The notes beneath the pieces are model-generated. The model was not told where the DNA came from and did no database searches. It saw only the letters and a program-made list of their open reading frames with translations. 64,000 nucleotides of DNA from Parapusillimonas granuli (GTDB taxonomy: Bacteria; Pseudomonadota; Gammaproteobacteria; Burkholderiales; Burkholderiaceae_B): NCBI RefSeq assembly GCF_013416525.1, contig NZ_JACCEM010000007.1, positions 244,286 through 308,285 of the forward strand, in the 5' to 3' direction. The translations under genes and the position numbers were made by a program. Positions 17,853-27,696 of this stretch are shown here, in pieces (within the stretch, counting starts at the first letter, position 1; each line of letters opens with the position of its first letter).

Positions 17853-18547
17853 TTGACCGTGCCGGCGTCCTGTCCGAACAACAGCTTCCGCGCCGCCTCG
17901 TCGTGCGGGGCGGGAGCGGGATTGATTTCCTTGACCAGGTCATAGGCCCGCCGCGTGGCCGGGCGGGCGGCAATGGCTTCGAACCAGCGCTTGAGATGCG
18001 GAAAATCGTTCAGGTCCTGGCTTTGGCGTTCGTGCGAGACCACCCACGGATAGCATGCCATGTCGGCGATGGAATATTCCTTGGCGATGAATTCCCGGTC
18101 GGACAGCTGCTTGTTCAGCACCCCGTAGAGCCTGCCGGTTTCGCGCACATAGCGGTCGATGGCATAGGGGATTTTTTCGGGGGCATACACGTTGAAATGG
18201 TGGTTCTGCCCCGCCATCGGGCCCAGGCCCGCCATCTGCCAGAACAGCCACTGCAGGACGTCGTGGCGCCCGCGCAGGTCTTGAGGCAGGAAGCGCCCGG
18301 TCTTTTCCGCCAGGTAGAGCAGGATGGCGCCGGACTCGAACACGGACAGCGCGGGCCCGCCGTCGGCCGGTTCGTGGTCGACGATGGCCGGGATGCGGTT
18401 GTTGGGTGAGATTTTCAGGAAATCGGGCTGGAACTGGTCGCCTTTGCCGATATTGATGGGGAATATCTTGTAGGCGAGGCCGGTTTCCTCGAGGAACATC
18501 GTGATCTTGTGCCCGTTCGGGGTAGTCCAGTAATACAGGTCTATCAT
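17849..18547 (-). CDS. Glutathione S-transferase, YfcG/YghU (Nu)-like
   Basis: 232 residues with an N-terminal thioredoxin-like domain (MIDLYYWTTPNGHKITMFLEE, then NNRIPAIVDHEP and VFESGAILLYLAEKTG) and a C-terminal all-helical domain (IADMACYPWVVSH). The WTTPNG start is the Thr/Asn active-site pattern of Nu-class enzymes such as YfcG and Ure2p relatives, which reduce disulfides or peroxides with glutathione rather than conjugate. It overlaps the following lipoprotein gene by four bases, suggesting an operon of two otherwise unrelated products. Confidence 0.88.
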   Translation of the reverse strand: MIDLYYWTTPNGHKITMFLEETGLAYKIFPINIGKGDQFQPDFLKISPNNRIPAIVDHEPADGGPALSVFESGAILLYLAEKTGRFLPQDLRGRHDVLQWLFWQMAGLGPMAGQNHHFNVYAPEKIPYAIDRYVRETGRLYGVLNKQLSDREFIAKEYSIADMACYPWVVSHERQSQDLNDFPHLKRWFEAIAARPATRRAYDLVKEINPAPAPHDEAARKLLFGQDAGTVK

Positions 18548-18708
18548 GCGGAGCCTTTCAAGGGTTCAACGGAGGGAAGGGCGTCGATGTACTTTACCAC
18601 GCGCCCGGTCGCACATACGAGGCCGGGCGCCGCGCCAGCGCGGCCCCAGGCGCGATGCCATGCGTTAATATGTCGCTTTCGTGACAAGAACATGACAACG
18701 ATACGGCA

Positions 18709-19053
18709 ATGAACAGGATCTATCACAATCCCCGCTGCGGCACCTCGCGCAGCGTCTTGCAAACCCTGCAGGACCGCGGCCTCCAAGTCGAAATCATCGA
18801 ATACCTGAAAACCCCCTTGTCGCGCGCCGAGCTGGCCCGGCTCATCGCGGACGCCGGCCTCACGCCCGGGCAGGCGATCCGCGAAAAAGAAGACATCTAC
18901 CGCGAACTGGGCCTGGACGATCCCTCCGTCGGCGACGAGCGCCTGCTCGACGCCATGGCCGAGCATCCCGTGCTGCTGAATCGTCCTTTCGTGGTCACGG
19001 CGAAAGGCACCCGCCTTTGCCGCCCCGCAACGGTGATCGAAGAAATAATCTAG
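18709..19053 (+). CDS. arsC: ArsC-family arsenate reductase (glutaredoxin-dependent type)
   Basis: 114 residues in the ArsC/YfgD/Spx fold: IYHNPRCGTSRSVLQTL with the catalytic Cys10, then EIIEYLKTPLSRAELARLI, REKEDIYRELGLD and a C-terminal LLNRPFVVTAKGTRLCRP. It should reduce arsenate to arsenite using glutathione and glutaredoxin. The residues are somewhat closer to the chromosomal YfgD-like subgroup, whose arsenate activity is less certain. arsB lies 3 kb away but is not in the same transcription unit. The 161-bp gap before it holds no recognisable gene. Confidence 0.85.
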   Translation: MNRIYHNPRCGTSRSVLQTLQDRGLQVEIIEYLKTPLSRAELARLIADAGLTPGQAIREKEDIYRELGLDDPSVGDERLLDAMAEHPVLLNRPFVVTAKGTRLCRPATVIEEII

Positions 19054-19107
19054 CGCCGCCCGGCTCCAAACCCACCGTCCACCGCCCGAGCCTCCGCGCA
19101 AAGACCG

Positions 19108-19974
19108 ATGACCCTAGAAACGTTTTTGTTGGTGATTTGCGCCGCCGCGCTGCACGCCACCTGGAACATCATCTCCAAGAAGGCGACCGGCGCCGCCGGG
19201 CATTTCGTGTTCTGCTATCGCAGCTTGTCGGCGCTGCTGTACGCGCCCTGGGTCATCTACATATTGCTGGTGGACGGCATGACCTGGACCTGGCCGGCCG
19301 TGCTGTTCATTTTCCTGTCCAGCGTGCTGCACCTGGGCTACAGCCTGTGCCTGCAATGGGGCTACCAGGCGGCCGACCTGTCGGTGGTGTACCCCATCGC
19401 CCGGGGCACGGGCCCCTTGCTGTCCAGCCTGGCCGCCTTCGTGCTGCTGGGCGAGCCGGCGACCGCCATGGGCCTGGCCGGCATCGGCTGCATCGTCGTC
19501 GGCATATTGCTGATCGCCTCGGGCGGGTCGCTGCGCCGCTTCACGACGCCCCATGCCTGGGCCGGCGTGAAGTGGGGGCTTTTCATCGGCCTGTTCATCG
19601 CCGCCTACACGGTCACCGACGCCTACACGGTCAAAGTGCTGCTGGTGGCGCCCGTGGTCCTGGACTGGTTCTCCGCCACCGGCGGGGCGGCGCTGCTGGC
19701 GCCCCGGGCCTGGGTCCGGCGCAGCGAACTGCTGCGCCAGATGCGCGGCAAATGGCGCTATGCCGTCGCCGTGGGCGCTTTGTCGCCCATGGCATACATA
19801 CTGGTGCTTTACGCGCTGCAGATGGGCGCCCACGTGAGCCTCGTGGCGCCGCTGCGCGAAACCTCGCTGATGATCGCCACGGTCGCGGGATTCTTCATCC
19901 TGAAAGAGAAGGTCTCCCTTCCGCGCGTGGCGGGCTGCGTCATCATCGTCATCGGGGTGGTCTTGCTGGCTTGA
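19108..19974 (+). CDS. EamA/DMT-family transporter
   Basis: 288 residues with about ten hydrophobic helices in two repeated halves, the drug/metabolite transporter layout. The first helix has LLVICAAALHATWNIISKKATG, a form common in DMT exporters. The C-terminal half contains PLRETSLMIATVAGFFILKEK. Substrate cannot be inferred. It is followed after 64 bases by the SAF-domain oxidoreductase on the same strand, so the two may act on the same metabolite. Confidence 0.85.
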   Translation: MTLETFLLVICAAALHATWNIISKKATGAAGHFVFCYRSLSALLYAPWVIYILLVDGMTWTWPAVLFIFLSSVLHLGYSLCLQWGYQAADLSVVYPIARGTGPLLSSLAAFVLLGEPATAMGLAGIGCIVVGILLIASGGSLRRFTTPHAWAGVKWGLFIGLFIAAYTVTDAYTVKVLLVAPVVLDWFSATGGAALLAPRAWVRRSELLRQMRGKWRYAVAVGALSPMAYILVLYALQMGAHVSLVAPLRETSLMIATVAGFFILKEKVSLPRVAGCVIIVIGVVLLA

Positions 19975-20038
19975 GCCGCCGCGGAAATCCGGGCGGGTGT
20001 GTGTTTTTTCGCTTACGCGACATGATGGGGACGCTTCC

Positions 20039-21397
20039 ATGAGCCTTTATGCAAAACTACAGAAACGCGCGGCGGACAACGATCCGATACGCGTCGGCCT
20101 GATCGGCGCGGGCAAGTTCGGCGCCATGTACCTGGCGCAGATTCCGCGCACGCCCGGCGTGCATCTGGTCGGCATCGCCGACTTGTCGCCGAGCGCCGCC
20201 CGGGCGAACCTCGCCCGGGTCGGATGGGACGAGGCCCGCCTGGACGCCGCGTCCCTGCCGGACGCCCTGCGCCGGGGCACGACCTGGATCGGGGACGACT
20301 GGCGCGCGCTGGTCGCCATGGACGACATCGACATCATCGTCGAATGCACCGGCAACCCCATCGCCGCGGTCGAGCATTGCCTGGCCGCATTCGACCACGG
20401 CAAGCACGTCGTGAACGTGACCGTCGAGGCCGATGCGTTCTGCGGCCCGCTGCTGGGCCGCAAGGCCCAAGAGGCGGGCGTGGTCTATTCGCTGGCCTTC
20501 GGCGACCAGCCGGCGCTCATTTGCGACCTGGTCGACTGGGCGCGCACTTGCGGCTTCCCGGTGGTGGCGGCCGGACGCGGCCACAAATGGCTGCCGCACT
20601 ATGCGCAGTCCACGCCGGAAACGGTTTGGGGCTATTACGGCCTGACGCCCGAACAGGCGGCCCGCGGCGGCCTGAATCCCAAGATGTTCAACAGCTTCCT
20701 GGACGGCTCCAAGCCTTCCATAGAAAGCTCGGCCGTGGCCAACGCCACCGGCCTGGGCGTGCCTTCCAACGGGCTTTCATACCCGCCCGCGAGCATCGAA
20801 GACATTCCCTATGTGACCCGCCCCGTGAGCGAAGGCGGCGTGCTGGAGCGCAAGGGCATGGTCGAAGTCGTGTCCTCGCTCGAACCGGACGGCCGGCGCA
20901 TCCCCTATGACATCCGCATGGGCGTGTGGGTGACGGTCGAGGCGGAAACCGACTACATCAAGAACTGCTTCGAGGAATACAACGCCCACACCGACCCCAG
21001 CGGCCGGTATTTCACGCTGTACAAGCGCTGGCACCTGATCGGGCTGGAGGTGGGCATGTCGGTGGCGTCGGTGGCGCTGCGCGGCGAACCGACCGGCGTC
21101 GCCACGGCCTGGCACGCCGACGTCGTGGCCACCGCCAAGCGCGACCTGAAGCCCGGCGAGATGCTGGACGGCGAGGGCGGCTATACGGTGTGGGGCAAGC
21201 TGCTGCCGGCGGGCAAGTCGGCCGCGATGGGCGGCGTCCCCCTGGGGCTGGCGCACAACGTCAAGATGTTGCGGCCCGTGAAGGCGGGCCAGAGCCTGTG
21301 CTGGGACGACGTCGCCATGGACACCGCGACGCCCGCCTACAAGATCAGGCGGGAAATGGAGTCGCTGTTTGCTCAGGGGCGTTCCACCGGGCTGTAG
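20039..21397 (+). CDS. NAD(P)-dependent oxidoreductase with C-terminal SAF domain
   Basis: 452 residues from ATG 20039. The N-terminal Rossmann domain has VGLIGAGKFGAMYL and VECTGNP, resembling homoserine dehydrogenase-like NAD-binding domains. The middle has AAGRGHKWLPHYAQSTPETV. The C-terminal 90 residues form a SAF (antifreeze-like/flagellar chaperone) domain (AKRDLKPGEMLDGEGG ... LRPVKAGQSLCWDDVA). This architecture is found in sugar-acid and polyol oxidoreductases/oxidoisomerases, but the substrate is unknown. The 3' end overlaps the convergent copZ by 25 bases. Confidence 0.8.
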   Translation: MSLYAKLQKRAADNDPIRVGLIGAGKFGAMYLAQIPRTPGVHLVGIADLSPSAARANLARVGWDEARLDAASLPDALRRGTTWIGDDWRALVAMDDIDIIVECTGNPIAAVEHCLAAFDHGKHVVNVTVEADAFCGPLLGRKAQEAGVVYSLAFGDQPALICDLVDWARTCGFPVVAAGRGHKWLPHYAQSTPETVWGYYGLTPEQAARGGLNPKMFNSFLDGSKPSIESSAVANATGLGVPSNGLSYPPASIEDIPYVTRPVSEGGVLERKGMVEVVSSLEPDGRRIPYDIRMGVWVTVEAETDYIKNCFEEYNAHTDPSGRYFTLYKRWHLIGLEVGMSVASVALRGEPTGVATAWHADVVATAKRDLKPGEMLDGEGGYTVWGKLLPAGKSAAMGGVPLGLAHNVKMLRPVKAGQSLCWDDVAMDTATPAYKIRREMESLFAQGRSTGL

Positions 21398-21573
21398 CCG
21401 GCGTCGCGGATGGCGGCTTCGATGCGGTCGGCGTTGGCGACGCCGCCCACCCTGACGGTATGGGTGGCCAGGTCGATGTCGACCACCGCGTCGGCCGCGA
21501 CGTCTTTGATGGCCTTGGTGATGGTGGCTTCGCAATGCTTGCAGGTCATGTCCTGCACTTCGAATTCAATCAT
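21373..21573 (-). CDS. copZ: CopZ-type copper chaperone (HMA domain)
   Basis: 66 residues, a single heavy-metal-associated ferredoxin-like fold. The metal site is MTCKHC (Cys11, Cys14), followed by ITKAIKDV and the C-terminal RIEAAIRDAGYSP. It should carry Cu(I) in the cytoplasm. AAAAGGAG sits just before the ATG, and upstream is a TTGACA-19-TAAGAT promoter (21601-21631) of the MerR type, divergent from cueR. No copper ATPase gene is adjacent. Confidence 0.93.
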   Translation of the reverse strand: MIEFEVQDMTCKHCEATITKAIKDVAADAVVDIDLATHTVRVGGVANADRIEAAIRDAGYSPVERP

Positions 21574-21600
21574 GGGATACTCCTTTTGTCAGATTGGTAA

Positions 21601-21631
21601 ATCTTAAACCTTCCAACTGTGGTAATGTCAA
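21601..21631 (-). promoter_or_regulatory. CueR-type promoter of copZ
   Basis: On the minus strand, -35 TTGACA (21626-21631) and -10 TAAGAT (21601-21606) are separated by 19 bp, the overlong spacer of MerR-family promoters. The spacer contains ACC...GGAAGGT, an imperfect version of the CueR dyad. cueR is transcribed away from it. Confidence 0.8.
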
Positions 21632-21673
21632 ACCGGAAGCGCGGTTGCTTTTGGATTCGCCGGGAGTGATTTC

Positions 21674-22093
21674 ATGAACATAGGAGAAGCATCGGAGGCG
21701 TCGGCCGTTTCCCGCAAGATGATCCGCTACTATGAAAGCATAGGCCTGATTCAGCCGGCGCGGCGCAGCGACGCGGGCTATCGGAAGTATGGGGCGAATG
21801 ACGTGGAGGCGCTGCGCTTCATCAAGCGGTCGCGGGAGCTGGGGTTTTCGCTGGACCGGATCCGCACGCTGATCGGCTTGTGGGAAGACACGACGCGGCA
21901 GAGCGCGGACGTGAAGCGCCTGGCGCAGCAGCATATTGACGAGCTGGACCGCGACATCGCGAAACTGCAATCCATACGCGATCAACTGGCGCATCTGGTG
22001 GACTGCTGCCATGGGGATAGCCGGCCGGAATGCCCGATCTTGGCGGATTTGGGGGCACGGAGCCAGAACGTGCCGGAGCAGCAGGGCGGCTGA
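21674..22093 (+). CDS. cueR: MerR-family copper efflux regulator CueR
   Basis: 139 residues. The winged-helix N-terminus (MNIGEASEASAVSRKMIRYYESIGLI) and long dimer helix are followed by the metal loop with Cys112 and Cys120 (CCHGDSRPECPI). Ser77 is at the position that marks Cu(I)/Ag(I)/Au(I)-responsive members as opposed to divalent-metal ones. It should underwind the 19-bp spacer of the copZ promoter next door. A GGGAG precedes the ATG. The stop is immediately followed by the convergent arsB end. Confidence 0.93.
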   Translation: MNIGEASEASAVSRKMIRYYESIGLIQPARRSDAGYRKYGANDVEALRFIKRSRELGFSLDRIRTLIGLWEDTTRQSADVKRLAQQHIDELDRDIAKLQSIRDQLAHLVDCCHGDSRPECPILADLGARSQNVPEQQGG

Positions 22094-23371
22094 TCAGCTC
22101 AAGCGCAAGGCCAGGGCCGCCAGCGTCAGCAGCAGCACCGGCAGCGTCAGCACGATGCCCACCCGGAAGTAATATCCCCACGAAATGACCACCCCCTTGC
22201 GCGCCAGCACATGCAGCCAGAGCAAAGTCGCCAGGCTGCCGATGGGCGTGATCTTGGGGCCGAGGTCGCTGCCTATCACGTTCGCGTAAACCATCGCCTC
22301 CTTCACCGCGCCGCCCGCCTGCCCCGCGTCGATGGACAGCGCCCCGATCAGCACCGTGGGCAGGTTGTTCATGACCGAAGAGAGCAGCGCCGTGAGCACG
22401 CCCGTGCCCACGGCGGCCGCCCACAAGCCATGCTGCGCGAAATAGTCCAGCAGCGCCGTGACCCACGCCGTGAGGCCGGCGTTGCGCAGCCCGTAGACCA
22501 CCAGGTACATGCCCAGCGAAAAAACGACGATGTGCCAGGGCGCCTCGCGCATGACCTTGCGCGTGCTGATGCGATGCCCGCGCCCGGCCACCAGCAGCAG
22601 CGCCGCCGCGCCGGCGGCCGCGATCGCGCTGACCGGTACGCCGGTGTGGCTGAGCCCGAAGAAGCCCGCCAGCAGCCCCGCCAGGACCAGCCAGCCGGCG
22701 CGGAACGTGGCGAGGTCCCGGATCGCGGTGCCGGGTTCGGGCAGGCGGTCGTCGTAGGCGGCGGGAATGTCGCGGCGGAAATAAAGCAGCAGCACCGCAA
22801 GCGTGGCGCCGATGGACACCAGGTTGACCGGCGCCATCACCGACGCATAACGGGCGAAGCTGATGCCGAAAAAATCCGCCGAAACGATGTTGACCAGGTT
22901 GGAGACCACCAGCGGCAGGCTGGCCGTGTCCGAAACGAAGCCGGCGGCCATGACGAAGGCCAGCGTGGCGGCCGGGCTGAAGCCCAGCGCCGACAGCATC
23001 GCCATGACGATGGGCGTCAGGATGAGCGCCGCGCCGTCATTGGCGAACAGCGCCGAAACCGCGGCGCCCAGCAGCACGATCAGCGCGAAGAGCGGGCGCC
23101 CGCGGCCGCGGCCCCAGCGCGCCACGTGCAGCGCCGCCCATTCGAAGAAGCCGGCCTCGTCCAGCAGCAGGCTGATGACGATGATGGCGATGAACGCCGC
23201 GGTGGCGTTCCAGACGATCTGCCAGACCACCGGAATGTCGCTTGGCGCCACCACGCCGGACACGAGGCACAGCGCCGCGCCCAGGCAGGCGCTCCAGCCT
23301 ATGCCCAGCCCGTATGGCCGCCAGATGACGAGCACCAGGGTCAAGGCGAAAATCAGCGCTGCGATGATCAT
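22094..23371 (-). CDS. arsB: Arsenite/antimonite efflux permease ArsB
   Basis: 425 residues, close to the 429 of plasmid ArsB, with about 12 membrane segments. Features are the start [19 protein letters not shown], the [14 protein letters not shown] segment, [14 protein letters not shown], the mid-protein [14 protein letters not shown] and [21 protein letters not shown], all typical of ArsB. It should expel As(III) or Sb(III) using the proton gradient. No arsR lies next to it. It converges with cueR with no gap, so its control is not shown by the sequence. Confidence 0.93.
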   Translation of the reverse strand: MIIAALIFALTLVLVIWRPYGLGIGWSACLGAALCLVSGVVAPSDIPVVWQIVWNATAAFIAIIVISLLLDEAGFFEWAALHVARWGRGRGRPLFALIVLLGAAVSALFANDGAALILTPIVMAMLSALGFSPAATLAFVMAAGFVSDTASLPLVVSNLVNIVSADFFGISFARYASVMAPVNLVSIGATLAVLLLYFRRDIPAAYDDRLPEPGTAIRDLATFRAGWLVLAGLLAGFFGLSHTGVPVSAIAAAGAAALLLVAGRGHRISTRKVMREAPWHIVVFSLGMYLVVYGLRNAGLTAWVTALLDYFAQHGLWAAAVGTGVLTALLSSVMNNLPTVLIGALSIDAGQAGGAVKEAMVYANVIGSDLGPKITPIGSLATLLWLHVLARKGVVISWGYYFRVGIVLTLPVLLLTLAALALRLS

Positions 23372-23523
23372 GTCTGAAGGGGATGGCGATGCGGAAGGGA
23401 AACCGCTGCGGCGGGATGCGCGCAGCCTTGCCTGAAGCGGCAGGCGAGTCAGGCGCGATTATAGGATGGATGTGGAAGGAACAGGGAAGGGCGGCGCGGC
23501 GACCGGGCAAGGCGCCGGCGAAA

Positions 23524-23569
23524 CCTCCCCGGGCCCGCCCGCGTCATGGCGCGGACGGGCCCGGGGAGG
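23524..23569 (-). terminator. Terminator-like hairpin downstream of azurin
   Basis: 20-nt arms (23524-23543 and 23550-23569) pair with a single G-U/mismatch around a six-base loop, and TTT follows on the minus strand. It lies 52 bases after the azurin stop. The rest of the 250-bp gap (23372-23621) shows no gene. Confidence 0.6.
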
Positions 23570-23621
23570 AAGGCGGCGGTGACCCGCCGCCAGGCGAGGC
23601 CGGCGCCTGCCGGGAGGCGGA

Positions 23622-24071
23622 TTAAGCGCCTACCTTCAGGGTGCCGGTCATGATGGACCAGTGGCCGGGGAAGGAGCAGAAGAAGACGTATTTTTCGCCG
23701 GCGGAAAGCTTGCTGGCGTCGAACTTGACCGAGGTGGATTCACCGCCGCCGATGACCTTGGTATGGGCGATGACGCGGCTATCGCCCGCCTTGACGTAGT
23801 CTTTGTCCAGGCCGGCCGCCATGCCGTCGGTGGCCACGCCCTGTTTGTCCGCTTCCTTGGTGATCACGACGTTGTGGCCCATTGCCGCCTTGGGCAGCTT
23901 GCCGACGTGCTTCAGGTTGATGGTGAATTCCTTGCACGACTTGTCGACGACGATTTCTTTCGTGTTGAACTGCATGGCGTCATTGCTTTCGACAGTGACA
24001 TCACATTGCGCGGCCAATGCGGGCAGGCTCATGGCGGAAAGCAGGGCGGCGAAAGTGACTTTGGCTAGCAT
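23622..24071 (-). CDS. azu: Azurin
   Basis: 149 residues from ATG 24071 (GGAG seven bases upstream): a 20-residue signal peptide ending PALA, and a 129-residue mature blue copper protein. In mature numbering all copper ligands are present: Gly45, His46, Cys112, His117, Met121, plus the Cys3-Cys26 disulfide. Trp48, found in P. aeruginosa and Achromobacter azurins, is Val here, while Trp118 is present. It is a periplasmic electron carrier, classically linked to denitrification or stress. A perfect FNR/ANR box lies about 100 bases upstream. Confidence 0.96.
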   Translation of the reverse strand: MLAKVTFAALLSAMSLPALAAQCDVTVESNDAMQFNTKEIVVDKSCKEFTINLKHVGKLPKAAMGHNVVITKEADKQGVATDGMAAGLDKDYVKAGDSRVIAHTKVIGGGESTSVKFDASKLSAGEKYVFFCSFPGHWSIMTGTLKVGA

Positions 24072-24143
24072 AGAAATCTCCATAGGGGAAAAGGAAAAAG
24101 CGAAGGCAAAACCAGGCGTATGATCGTGTTGCCGGATTTTGCA

Positions 24144-24185
24144 ATTAAAACGCATTACCGCAATCGCGGTCTTGATACGCATCAA
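24144..24185 (-). promoter_or_regulatory. FNR/ANR-dependent promoter of azurin
   Basis: TTGATACGCATCAA (24172-24185) is a perfect match to the FNR/ANR consensus TTGAT-N4-ATCAA. A -10-like TTTAAT on the minus strand lies at 24144-24149. That places the box centre near -41.5 of a start at about 24137, the class II activator position. Confidence 0.8.
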
Positions 24186-24293
24186 CCATACCAGTTTTTA
24201 ACCCATTTCTGCAGCAAGGTTTTGCGCCGGCGGCACGGACTGAAACCCAGTCTTGCAATTCGTCTCGGGCGCTTACCGGCATGCCTACGTCCG

Positions 24294-25166
24294 TCATACA
24301 GGCAGGCATCCGCCCAGCGGCGAGGCCTGCACGTTGAAATGGTTTGCCAGGATTTCCACCGCGTCTTCGGCCTGCTCCACGTGCGTCACCAAAGCGGCGT
24401 CATCGTGGCTGATCATGCCTTGTTCCGCCAGGAAATCCAGATCGATGGCGCGGTCCCAGAACTCTTTGCCGAACAGCAGGATGGGTATGGGATCCATCTT
24501 GCGGGTCTGGACCAGCGTCAGCACCTCGAACAGTTCATCCAGCGTGCCGTAGCCGCCGGGGAAAGCGACCAGTGCGCGGGCGCGCAACAGGAAATGCATC
24601 TTGCGCAGCGCGAAATAGCGGAAATGGAACGCCAGCTCCGGCGTGATGTAGGGATTGGGCTCTTGTTCGTGCGGCAGCGTGATGTTCAGGCCTATGGTCC
24701 GGGCCCCGACCTCGTAGGCGCCGCGATTGGCCGCTTCCATGATGCCGGGCCCGCCGCCCGTGACCACGGCGCATTCGAAGCAGGCATTGTTCTGGAACAG
24801 CTCGGACATCAGGTGGGTGAAGCGCCTGGCTTCATTGTAGTAGTGCGAATAGCGGACCTGGCGTTCGGCGTCCGCCAGCATGGCGACCATTTCGCGGTCG
24901 CGCGGGTTGGCCTCCGCCAGCTCGCGCGCCTGCGCCAGATACGCCTGGGCGGTTTCAGGCGACATGATGCGCGCGCTGCCATAGACCACCACCGTGCGCG
25001 TGATCTTGTGCTTGAGCAAAGCATGTTCCACCTTGAGATACTCCAGCTGAAGGCGCAGGGCGCGCGTTTCATCGCTGTTGAGCCACTCCAGATCTTCAGG
25101 AGCGGTCCGGTACGCGCTTCCCTGCCTGATCTTTTCCACCAAAGACTGGCGCTCTTCCTTGTTCAT
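24294..25166 (-). CDS. LOG-family (TIGR00730-like) phosphoribohydrolase
   Basis: 290 residues from ATG 25166; the frame runs 55 codons further upstream, but without family similarity. The Rossmann-like LOG fold has the hallmark VVTGGGPGIMEAANRGA and FPGGYGTLDELFEVLTL motifs. Relatives cleave cytokinin riboside 5'-monophosphates or other nucleotide monophosphates (as E. coli PpnN does); older annotation calls them lysine decarboxylases. This is a longer member with an extra N-terminal helical part (about 1-70). Substrate is not known. It lies 73 bases downstream of katE on the same strand. Confidence 0.88.
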   Translation of the reverse strand: MNKEERQSLVEKIRQGSAYRTAPEDLEWLNSDETRALRLQLEYLKVEHALLKHKITRTVVVYGSARIMSPETAQAYLAQARELAEANPRDREMVAMLADAERQVRYSHYYNEARRFTHLMSELFQNNACFECAVVTGGGPGIMEAANRGAYEVGARTIGLNITLPHEQEPNPYITPELAFHFRYFALRKMHFLLRARALVAFPGGYGTLDELFEVLTLVQTRKMDPIPILLFGKEFWDRAIDLDFLAEQGMISHDDAALVTHVEQAEDAVEILANHFNVQASPLGGCLPV

Positions 25167-25239
25167 CTCTCGCCTCGGATGCCGCTGAAAATAAGCGAGA
25201 GTGTAACGCGCCTGGCTTCGGCGCATCCGAGGACGCCGC

Positions 25240-27621
25240 TCAGACGGCGGGCGGATCGGTTTCCCTGCCGAAATGACGATGCTTGCCCAGCGCCTGGATG
25301 AAGCCGTCGGACGCGGAGACATCGGCCACATCGGACACGATCAGGCCCTCCACGTTGCGCGCATTGTGCGGGATGCCGGCGGCGTCCAGCAGCAGCGAGC
25401 CCGCTCCCAGCGCGAGCATGGGCTTGCAATGCCGGAACTGGTCGCGCACGAACTCCAGCGCGCGGCCGTCCGCCGCCAGGGCTTCCATGCCCACGGCGCC
25501 GTCGGGGATGACCATGGCGTCGAACAGCGGCGCGGGGCTGTTCTCCAGCGTCGCGTCGGCGTCGAGCACCAGGCCGTCCTCGGCCGTGCACGGACCGATG
25601 CGGCCGCCCACCAGGCGCACCACGGCGCCTGCGGCGACCAGCGCCTCGGCCACGGCCATGGTCGTGGCGCCGGCGACGTCGTCCGCCACCAGCACGGCGA
25701 TCTTGCGCGTCACGATGCGGCCGTCTCCGGGCCGGGCCGTCAACGACAGGGCGGGGGACTTGCGCACTTCAGGCGCCGGAGGCCGATCCAGCGCCAAAGG
25801 CATGGGGTCGGGCAGCGCCATGCCCAGGCCGTCCGCCACGCTGCGCGCCAGTTCTTCGGACGCATTGCGCAGCATGGAAACGACGCGTTCCCGCACGGCG
25901 GGCACGGTCACCTTGCTCAGCTCGAAGGTGAATGCCGCAATGATGTGGCGCCGCTCCGGGCCCGTCTGGCTGTCGAAGAAAAGCGCCGCCTGGTTGTAGT
26001 GCTCGCCGAATTTTTCAGGCTTGCCCCGCAGCTCGTCGCCCCGCTGCGGCTCCGGGAAGGAGACGAAGCCCTGCGTGCCCGCCTGGAACGGACAGCCGCC
26101 GGCCAGCGAGTTGGGCTCATACGAGACCCCGCCCCGGTGGATGGCCTGGCGGTGCATGCCGTCGCGCTGGTTGTTGTGCACGGGAGCGAGCGGGGCGTTG
26201 ATGGGCAGTTCGTGGAAGTTCGGCCCGCCCAGCCGCGTGATCTGGGTGTCGATGTAGGAATGGATGCGCCCGGCCAGCAGGGGATCGTTGGTGAAGTCTA
26301 TGCCCGGCACCACGTGGGCCGCACAGAAGGCCACCTGTTCCGTCTCGGCGAAGAAGTTGTCCGGATTGCGGTCCAGGACCATGCGGCCGATGGGCGTGAT
26401 GGGCACCAGTTCCTCAGGCACGAGCTTGGTGGAATCGAGCACGTCGAAGCTGAAGGCGTCGGCCTGCTCCTCCGTGAAGATCTGCACGCCCAGCTCCCAT
26501 TCCGGATAATTGCCCGAATTGATCGCCTCCCAAAGATCGCGCCGGTTGAAATCCGGATCCGCGCCCGATATCTTCACCGCCTCGTCCCAGACCAGCGAAT
26601 GCGTGCCCAGCAGCGGCGTCCAGTGGAACTTGACCAGCACCGACGCGCCGGCATGATTGACAAAGCGGAAGGTATGCACGCCAAAGCCCTGCATCATGCG
26701 GAAGCTGCGCGGGATCGCGCGGTCGGACATCTGCCACATCAGCATGTGCGTGGATTCCGGCATCAGCGACACGAAATCCCAGAAGGTGTCGTGCGCGGAC
26801 GCGGCTTGAGGCATGGCATGGTGGGGCTCGGGCTTGACCGCGTGCACGAGGTCGGGGAACTTCATCGCGTCCTGGATGAAGAAGACGGGCATGTTGTTGC
26901 CGACCAGGTCCCAAATGCCTTCATCGGTATAGAACTTGACCGCAAAGCCGCGCACGTCGCGGGCCGTGTCCTTGGAACCCCGTTCGCCGGCCACGGTGGA
27001 GAACCGTACGAAGACGGGCGTGATCTTGCCGGCTTCCTGGAAGGGCGCGGCCGCGGTCAGCTCGGTCAGCGCCTGGTAGCACTCGAAATAGCCGTGGGCG
27101 CCCGAGCCCCGGGCATGCACGACTCGTTCGGGGATGCGCTCATGGTCGAAGTGCGTCAGCTTTTCACGAAGAATGAAGTCCTTCAGCAGCGCGGGGCCGC
27201 GCAAGCCCGCTTTCAGCGAGTCCTGGTTGTTGGATAGCTGCACGCCCTGGTTGGTCGTCAGCATCCGCCCGCTGCTGTCGGCCCGCACGCGGGCCAGCTC
27301 GCCGCTTGCGGCGTTCACGCCCTCCGCCGCCGGCCCGTTGGTTTTTGCCGAGGCATTGTCTTCGGACGGCGTGCCGGCCGTCGCCAGGAAAGACGGAGGC
27401 GGCGCGTTTTCACCGGCCACGGGCCGGCGAGCATGCTCCAGGCCGTACTCGGTCTCCTTGTCGCGGTTGTAGGGGCGCGCGGCGGCGGTGGCGTTTCTGC
27501 CCTTGGCGTATCGTTCGGGCGTCGAATCGCCGGCGGGCCCGGATGCGGGCCCGCTGTCGGTATTGATGAAGGCGGTGGGCAGAGGGCCCTGCCGCGGGTT
27601 CTTCGGGGGACGGGTAGCCAT
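25240..27621 (-). CDS. katE: Large-subunit catalase HPII
   Basis: 793 residues: a clade 2 catalase with an extended N-terminus and a C-terminal DJ-1/PfpI-like domain (from about residue 640, [21 protein letters not shown]). Catalytic motifs are [18 protein letters not shown] (active His), [13 protein letters not shown] with [20 protein letters not shown] (Asn), and the haem-ligand helix [15 protein letters not shown] (Tyr). It disproportionates hydrogen peroxide in the cytoplasm, usually in stationary phase. GGAG precedes the ATG. The first 90 residues are low-complexity and probably disordered. An ElaB/YqjD-like gene sits directly upstream on the same strand. Confidence 0.96.
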   Translation of the reverse strand: MATRPPKNPRQGPLPTAFINTDSGPASGPAGDSTPERYAKGRNATAAARPYNRDKETEYGLEHARRPVAGENAPPPSFLATAGTPSEDNASAKTNGPAAEGVNAASGELARVRADSSGRMLTTNQGVQLSNNQDSLKAGLRGPALLKDFILREKLTHFDHERIPERVVHARGSGAHGYFECYQALTELTAAAPFQEAGKITPVFVRFSTVAGERGSKDTARDVRGFAVKFYTDEGIWDLVGNNMPVFFIQDAMKFPDLVHAVKPEPHHAMPQAASAHDTFWDFVSLMPESTHMLMWQMSDRAIPRSFRMMQGFGVHTFRFVNHAGASVLVKFHWTPLLGTHSLVWDEAVKISGADPDFNRRDLWEAINSGNYPEWELGVQIFTEEQADAFSFDVLDSTKLVPEELVPITPIGRMVLDRNPDNFFAETEQVAFCAAHVVPGIDFTNDPLLAGRIHSYIDTQITRLGGPNFHELPINAPLAPVHNNQRDGMHRQAIHRGGVSYEPNSLAGGCPFQAGTQGFVSFPEPQRGDELRGKPEKFGEHYNQAALFFDSQTGPERRHIIAAFTFELSKVTVPAVRERVVSMLRNASEELARSVADGLGMALPDPMPLALDRPPAPEVRKSPALSLTARPGDGRIVTRKIAVLVADDVAGATTMAVAEALVAAGAVVRLVGGRIGPCTAEDGLVLDADATLENSPAPLFDAMVIPDGAVGMEALAADGRALEFVRDQFRHCKPMLALGAGSLLLDAAGIPHNARNVEGLIVSDVADVSASDGFIQALGKHRHFGRETDPPAV

Positions 27622-27696
27622 GAGGGGGACTCCAATTCTTGCGGTTTGCCCGGCCGGATTCGGCCGCCGCCCGTCACAGCAATATTCATGCCGTAT

